Shown here piece after piece: positions 5,710-10,351 of a stretch of 10,351 nucleotides of DNA (its first letter is position 1; the number at the start of each line of letters is the position of its first letter). Source of the DNA: Bacillota bacterium. GTDB lineage: Bacteria > Bacillota > Clostridia > Christensenellales > SZUA-584. Location of the stretch: NCBI GenBank assembly GCA_023441905.1, contig JAEZNC010000061.1:1-10351 (forward strand), in the 5' to 3' direction. The position numbers were made by a program, and so were the translations under genes. The notes beneath the pieces were generated by a model. The model was not told the DNA's origin and did no database searches. It saw nothing but the letters and a program-made list of their open reading frames with translations.

Positions 5710-7203
5710 TTATTTCTCGAAAAAGCAGAACTTGACCTTGCCGCTCATCTTGGCGAAAGCCAGTGCTTTGTCGGCATTGATCAGCAGATCTTTATAGTTG
5801 ACAGCCGTCTCGGGATAAACGCACACTCCGATGCTCACGGTGATACGGCTGTCCCCCTCGTCTTTAAAATGGGCGGCCACCCGCTCCATAATCTGATCCA
5901 GCACCCTCTCATATTGAGCCATTGACTCTCCAAAGATAATGAGCGCAAACTCATCGCCGCCCCATCTGTATACGACAAGCTCTGATGACTTAAATGTTCT
6001 GAAAATGCTGGCAAGATCCTTAAGCAACCGGTCCCCCTCATCGTGCCCCTTCGAATCGTTGATCACCTTGAAGTCATCCACATCGAGCAAAGCAAACGCG
6101 AACGGCTGCTGCGTCGCCATCAGAGCCGAGATATCGCTTTCAAGGCAGTATCGGTTATTGAGCAGCGTCAGGCTGTCGTGCCGGGCGGTATAATCCGCCT
6201 CGTCCATCGCCGCATTCAAACGGGCAAGCAGCAGAGAAAACGAGTTCGCGAGCTTACCCGCTTCATCAGATCTCTTTGTAAATTTCTCCGGTATGTTTTC
6301 GCATTCCGGCCCCATTTTTGCAATATAGTCAGACAATTCCGTGATGGAGCGGGTCATACGCGATGAGATAAAATAGACCAGCGTACCCATCAATATTAAT
6401 GAGAGCCCAATCACAACGATGAATATAAAAACAATATGGTTGTATTGAGCTGCGGTTTCATCAACATCAATGACGGCGGTCACATCAAGCTGCGCATTCA
6501 ACACCGGTATTGTTAAGCTCTTGACCGGAAAAACATCGTCGTCAGCGGTCAGTTGGGCATCGCCCATTATTCCGAGTACCGAGCCGGTCAGCTTGCCGCC
6601 CGCGTGTTTTTCAGGATACAATATGGTTCCGAGGTGCTTCGAAATGAGAATGTCGCCGGAAGTCAGGGTTTCCGTTGAAAGTACATCATGCCAGAATTCA
6701 TCGGCAGGCAGCTTGGCAACAAGCCGTCCGATTTCATCGCCATCATCATCAAAGATGTATTGCTGGAACAGAAACCCCTCCTGCTCGTTATTATAGAGCC
6801 TGCCGAATACGACACGGCCGGGCATGCCGGCAAAGCCGACGACAGGCTGTTTCTTGTGGAATGTCGATTCTGTGGCATAATACCAATTGTTGTACCACAG
6901 TATCGCATAGTATTCAAAGTCGGATATCTTCAGCGAGTATCCAATATTGGGTGTTTTTTCTTTCAGCCCGTCTGGCTTGGCGTTCTCGCCAAGAAAATTC
7001 GCCACAGATCGGACGGCGCTGAGCCTTACATCCAGCAGCTGTGCAATCACATTTGCCGATTCGGTCGCTTTTTCTGCTGTCTTCTCTTGGGCACCGGCGA
7101 AAAGGCTCTTCTTCATAGATGACAAATAGAAATAGCCCAGTATTGCCGTCACAATCAGGAAAACCAAAACTATCATGAAGGTGAGTTTGTTCTTGATTGT
7201 CAA
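5710..7203 (-). CDS. Transmembrane diguanylate cyclase (sensor region, HAMP, GGDEF)
   Basis: This enzyme makes cyclic di-GMP from two GTP. The start is a TTG: of two adjacent TTG codons (7206 and 7203), the one at 7203 sits five bases after GGAGG. Numbering from the 7206 codon, a membrane helix at about 10-30 and another at about 257-281 enclose a roughly 225-residue extracytoplasmic sensor region that resembles a Cache-type domain. A HAMP-like linker (about 282-335) leads to a complete GGDEF domain (338-498) with RHDSLTLLNNR, DVDDFK (375-380), NDSKGHDEGD and an intact GGDEF motif (416-420), so it should be active. The product-inhibition RxxD site is not seen upstream of the motif (SSEL lies there). 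It follows uvrA by 69 bases with no clear terminator, so it may be partly co-transcribed; a GATAAT at 7246-7251 may give it its own promoter. The sensed ligand is unknown. Confidence 0.93.
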   Translation of the reverse strand: MTIKNKLTFMIVLVFLIVTAILGYFYLSSMKKSLFAGAQEKTAEKATESANVIAQLLDVRLSAVRSVANFLGENAKPDGLKEKTPNIGYSLKISDFEYYAILWYNNWYYATESTFHKKQPVVGFAGMPGRVVFGRLYNNEQEGFLFQQYIFDDDGDEIGRLVAKLPADEFWHDVLSTETLTSGDILISKHLGTILYPEKHAGGKLTGSVLGIMGDAQLTADDDVFPVKSLTIPVLNAQLDVTAVIDVDETAAQYNHIVFIFIVVIGLSLILMGTLVYFISSRMTRSITELSDYIAKMGPECENIPEKFTKRSDEAGKLANSFSLLLARLNAAMDEADYTARHDSLTLLNNRYCLESDISALMATQQPFAFALLDVDDFKVINDSKGHDEGDRLLKDLASIFRTFKSSELVVYRWGGDEFALIIFGESMAQYERVLDQIMERVAAHFKDEGDSRITVSIGVCVYPETAVNYKDLLINADKALAFAKMSGKVKFCFFEK

Positions 7204-7275
7204 CAAAGCCTCCGCTCAAACCTTTTAATGAATCAATACCCACTTATTATCGTTTTGTAACACTAAATTGACGTT

Positions 7276-10092
7276 TTACAAGGCTTTGGCCAGATAATAG
7301 CCCGTTACGCTGTCTGTATTTTTCGATATTTCCTCGGGAGTTCCCGCCGCAATCACACGACCGCCGCCGTCGCCGCCGTCGGGCCCTAAATCAATGCAAT
7401 AATCCGCGTATTTGATCACATCAAGATTGTGCTCGATCACAACAACGGTATTTCCTTTATCAGCCAGACGTGCGAGAATCGCCACGAGTTTTTTCACGTC
7501 ATCCGTGTGCAGACCTGTTGTCGGTTCGTCAAGTATAAACAGCGTATTGCCCGTCTGGCGCTTGGAGAGATAAGTGGCGAGTTTCACACGCTGCGCCTCC
7601 CCGCCCGAAAGCGTTGTGGACGGCTGTCCGAGTCGGATGTACCCAAGGCCCACATCACAGATGACCTGCATCACATTGTGTATGGAGGGAATGCTGTCGA
7701 AAAATTCAAGCGCCTCCTCCACCGTCATATCGAGCACTTCCTGAATATTTTTGCCCTTGTAGCGCACTTCGAGCGTTTCGCGGTTGTACCGCGCGCCCTT
7801 GCAGACTTCACACGGCACATACACGTCGGGCAAAAAATGCATTTCAATCTTGATAATGCCGTCGCCGCTGCACGCTTCGCACCGGCCGCCCTTCACATTG
7901 AACGAAAAACGGCCTTTGCCGAATCCGCGCACCTTGGCATCCTTCGTTTCCGCGAAAAGATCGCGGATCAGCGTGAAAACGCCCGTGTACGTGGCGGGAT
8001 TGCTGCGCGGCGTGCGCCCGATCGGGCTCTGGTCGATGTTCACCACCTTGTCGATCTGCTCCACACCGTCGATACGCTCATGCTGGCCCGGTTTTTCCTT
8101 GGCACTGTACAGCCGTTTCGCAAGCGATTTGTACAGAATCTCGTTGACGAGCGTCGATTTGCCGCTGCCCGATACGCCCGTCACCGCGGTGATAACCCCC
8201 ATCGGGAACGTGACGTCGATGTTTTTTAAATTGTTCTCCGACGCGCCCACAATCGTGAAGGAGCCGCTCGGTACGCGCCTGACCTCAGGTGTCTCAATCT
8301 TTTTTGCGCCCGAGAGGTACTGCCCCGTGATGGAATTCGGATCGGCCATGATTTCCTCGGGCGTTCCCGACGAGACGACACGCCCGCCGTGCACACCCGC
8401 GCCCGGCCCCATATCGATCAGAAAATCCGCGCTGCGCATGGTATCTTCATCATGCTCTACCACAATCAGTGTATTGCCGAGTGACTGCAGCTCCTTGAGC
8501 GTGGCGAGCAGCTTGTCGTTATCACGCTGATGCAGGCCGATGCTCGGCTCATCGAGAATATATAGCACGCCCGTCAGGCCCGACCCGATCTGCGTGGCCA
8601 GACGGATACGCTGCGCTTCGCCGCCCGATAGCGTTCCCGCCGCGCGCGAGAGCGTGAGATATGACAGCCCGACATTGATTAGAAAGTTTAAACGGGCATG
8701 AAGCTCTTTTAAAATCCTGTCCGCGATGATTTTTTGCTTTTCTGTCAGCACGAGCGCATCGAAAAATGCACGCACCTCGCTGATCGGCATATCGGAGACT
8801 TCGGCAATGTTCCTGCCGCCGATTTTCACCGCGAGCGGCTCTTTCTTATATCGCGTACCGCCGCATTCGGGGCAAAAAAGTGCGGCCATATACTTTTCAT
8901 ACTCGGCTTTCATCATCTCGGAATCTGTCTGCATATACCGCCGCTCAATGTTCGGGATAATGCCCTCGAACCGGTTTAAAAATGTGCCTCTGCCGTAGTC
9001 AGACGAATACTCCACCTGAAAACGCTCGTTGTCCGTGCCATAAAGCAGCTTCTCTTGCACACTTCTGTCGAGCTGCTCAAAAGGCGTGTTCATATCAAAG
9101 CCAAAGTGCTTTGCCATTCCTTTAAAATACTGCGTGCCCCAGCTGTCGTCCGACCCCGAGTTCCAGCCCGATACGCGTATCGCCCCTTCCGCGAGCGATT
9201 TGGTCTTATCCGGCACGACAAGGTCTTCATCCACCTTCAGTATGGTGCCGAGGCCGTGGCAGTGCGGGCAGGCGCCGTACGGCGCGTTGAACGAGAACAT
9301 GCGCGGTGATACTTCTTCGATGCTGATGCCGCAGTCTATACACGCGTAGTTCTGGGAATAACGCTGCTCGCTATTGTCGCTCATATCGACCACCTTGACG
9401 ACGCCCTCGCCGCGCGCAAGCCCTGTTTCCACCGAATCGTGCAAGCGCGACGCCGCATCAGGGCTAAGCACAACACGGTCGATCACCACATCGATGGTAT
9501 GCTTAATGTTTTTATCGAGCACAATTTCCTCATCGAGCGTGTATGTTGCGCCGTCCACCACAACGCGCGTATAGCCGCTGCGGCTTAACTCCTCAAGCAG
9601 CTTGGTATGCTGGCCCTTGCGCCCCGTGACCACGGGCGCGAGAATCATGAGCTTCGTCCCCTCGGGGCGGCTCAATATATCGTCCACAATCTGGTCGGCT
9701 GTCTGCCGCTCTATCTTCTTGCCGCATTTTGTGCAGTGCACCTCACCCGCGCGCGCGAACAGCAGGCGCAGATAGTCGTGGATTTCCGTCACCGTACCGA
9801 CTGTGGAACGCGGGTTGCGGCTCGTCGTTTTCTGGTCAATCGAAATCGCGGGCGACAGCCCTTCGATGGAGTCCACATCCGGCTTATCCATCTGCCCCAA
9901 AAACTGGCGTGCATAGGCGGACAGCGATTCGACATAACGCCGCTGCCCTTCCGCGTAAATGGTATCAAAAGCGAGCGACGATTTGCCGCTGCCAGAAAGA
10001 CCCGTGATCACGACGAGCTTGTCGCGCGGTATCTTAATATCGATGTTCTTTAAGTTGTGTTCCCTTGCACCCTTAATCGTAATGTAATCCAT
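7276..10092 (-). CDS. uvrA: UvrA, excinuclease ABC subunit A
   Basis: UvrA is the damage-recognising ATPase of nucleotide excision repair; as a dimer with UvrB it scans DNA and loads UvrB at lesions. The 938-residue length is normal and the protein is complete. It has two ABC modules: Walker A GLSGSGKSS (31-39) and GVSGSGKST (639-647), signature LSGGEAQR (488-495 and 828-835), and Walker B ILDEPS and ILDEPTTGLH. Zinc-binding cysteine pairs are all present: C120/C123, C251/C254, C275/C278, C407/C410, C738/C741 and C761/C764. The segment EGQRRYVESLSAYARQF (49-65) is typical of the housekeeping UvrA. The start ATG 10092 lies 11 bases after the uvrB stop. Its nearest ribosome-like site, AAAGGA, overlaps the end of uvrB about 14 bases upstream, a long spacing that suggests translational coupling. 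In many Bacillota uvrBA is under LexA control, but the promoter is outside the window. Confidence 0.99.
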   Translation of the reverse strand: MDYITIKGAREHNLKNIDIKIPRDKLVVITGLSGSGKSSLAFDTIYAEGQRRYVESLSAYARQFLGQMDKPDVDSIEGLSPAISIDQKTTSRNPRSTVGTVTEIHDYLRLLFARAGEVHCTKCGKKIERQTADQIVDDILSRPEGTKLMILAPVVTGRKGQHTKLLEELSRSGYTRVVVDGATYTLDEEIVLDKNIKHTIDVVIDRVVLSPDAASRLHDSVETGLARGEGVVKVVDMSDNSEQRYSQNYACIDCGISIEEVSPRMFSFNAPYGACPHCHGLGTILKVDEDLVVPDKTKSLAEGAIRVSGWNSGSDDSWGTQYFKGMAKHFGFDMNTPFEQLDRSVQEKLLYGTDNERFQVEYSSDYGRGTFLNRFEGIIPNIERRYMQTDSEMMKAEYEKYMAALFCPECGGTRYKKEPLAVKIGGRNIAEVSDMPISEVRAFFDALVLTEKQKIIADRILKELHARLNFLINVGLSYLTLSRAAGTLSGGEAQRIRLATQIGSGLTGVLYILDEPSIGLHQRDNDKLLATLKELQSLGNTLIVVEHDEDTMRSADFLIDMGPGAGVHGGRVVSSGTPEEIMADPNSITGQYLSGAKKIETPEVRRVPSGSFTIVGASENNLKNIDVTFPMGVITAVTGVSGSGKSTLVNEILYKSLAKRLYSAKEKPGQHERIDGVEQIDKVVNIDQSPIGRTPRSNPATYTGVFTLIRDLFAETKDAKVRGFGKGRFSFNVKGGRCEACSGDGIIKIEMHFLPDVYVPCEVCKGARYNRETLEVRYKGKNIQEVLDMTVEEALEFFDSIPSIHNVMQVICDVGLGYIRLGQPSTTLSGGEAQRVKLATYLSKRQTGNTLFILDEPTTGLHTDDVKKLVAILARLADKGNTVVVIEHNLDVIKYADYCIDLGPDGGDGGGRVIAAGTPEEISKNTDSVTGYYLAKAL

Positions 10093-10103
10093 AAGACCGT
10101 TGC

Positions 10104-10351
10104 TTATCCTTTTCTGATGATTTCCTTTAATCTGAACAGCTCGTCGCGCAGGGCGGCCGCCGTTTCGAATTCGAGCTCAATAGCCGCCTGGCGCATCTGC
10201 TTCTCGATAATCGCTGCTTTCTTGACCGCCTCGGCATGCGAGAGCTTCTCCGTATCCTTCACGGGCTTGGTGATTTCGAGTATGCCGTACGTCTCTTTGA
10301 CAATGGTTTGCGGCGTGATACCGTGCTCCTCGTTGTAGGCCACCTGCATCG
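10104..10351 (-). CDS. uvrB: UvrB, excinuclease ABC subunit B (C-terminal part)
   Basis: Only the last 81 residues and part of a codon are in the window; the gene continues past the right edge. The sequence QVAYNEEHGITPQTI is the conserved segment that follows the helicase core of UvrB. After a charged linker comes the C-terminal UVR motif (IEKQMRQAAIELEFETAAALRDE), the coiled-coil hairpin that binds UvrC. The protein ends LKEIIRKG, as UvrB usually does. UvrB opens the DNA at the lesion and, with UvrC, makes the dual incision. It is the promoter-proximal gene of the uvrB-uvrA pair, with uvrA starting 11 bases after its stop. Confidence 0.97.
   Translation of the reverse strand, partial: MQVAYNEEHGITPQTIVKETYGILEITKPVKDTEKLSHAEAVKKAAIIEKQMRQAAIELEFETAAALRDELFRLKEIIRKG

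Noticed and set aside
7204..7275. A c-di-GMP riboswitch or a uvrA terminator before the cyclase
   Set aside because: The gap is too short and lacks the GEMM core motifs. The inverted pair TTGTAA/TTACAA (7255-7281) is AT-rich, overlaps the uvrA stop and has no T-run.
7429..8530. Plus-strand open frames of 266 and 248 codons opposite uvrA
   Set aside because: They are complements of the conserved UvrA ABC modules, with biased composition and no start signals.

Overview
This 10.35 kb window looks like ordinary chromosome from a member of the Clostridia (Bacillota) of intermediate GC. That placement is inferred from the strong AGGAGG-type ribosome binding sites, the uvrB-uvrA gene order, compact Rho-independent terminators, and an elongation-factor-G paralogue of the kind common in Clostridia. 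I see no rRNA, tRNA, CRISPR array, intact insertion sequence, phage gene or attachment site.

Left part (1-1434, mostly + strand). A few codons of an upstream gene are followed by an unrecognised 219-residue soluble protein (59-718). A 433-base stretch without a clear gene comes next and contains a promoter candidate with a hairpin over its -10 region. Then comes a 74-residue acidic small protein (1152-1376). It converges on a membrane-anchored zinc-ribbon/DUF2007-like protein (1459-1950, - strand), and the two share a compact terminator made of overlapping hairpins (1399-1434).

Middle (1972-5175). A promoter for the DUF2007-like gene is followed by about 230 unexplained bases, then the terminator and the coding region of an EF-G-like translational GTPase (2284-4365, - strand). 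Its GTPase motifs differ from canonical EF-G; notably Tyr replaces the catalytic His after DTPG. A divergent promoter region of 175 bases separates it from a four-helix membrane protein with an acidic cytoplasmic tail (4541-5125, +), which ends in a strong terminator.

Right part (5176-10351, - strand). About 530 noncoding bases include a decayed palindromic repeat. Transcribed leftward are the end of uvrB, the complete uvrA and a transmembrane diguanylate cyclase. uvrB and uvrA are 11 bases apart and form the nucleotide-excision-repair operon. The cyclase starts 69 bases after uvrA with no clear terminator between, so read-through from uvrBA is possible.

Overall the window is mostly housekeeping (DNA repair, a translation-factor paralogue, c-di-GMP signalling) plus four small or uncharacterised proteins. 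I did not find a convincing new defence or mobile system. The points most worth a second look are the altered GTPase centre of the EF-G paralogue, the uncharacterised 219- and 74-residue proteins, and the cyclase beside uvrBA.
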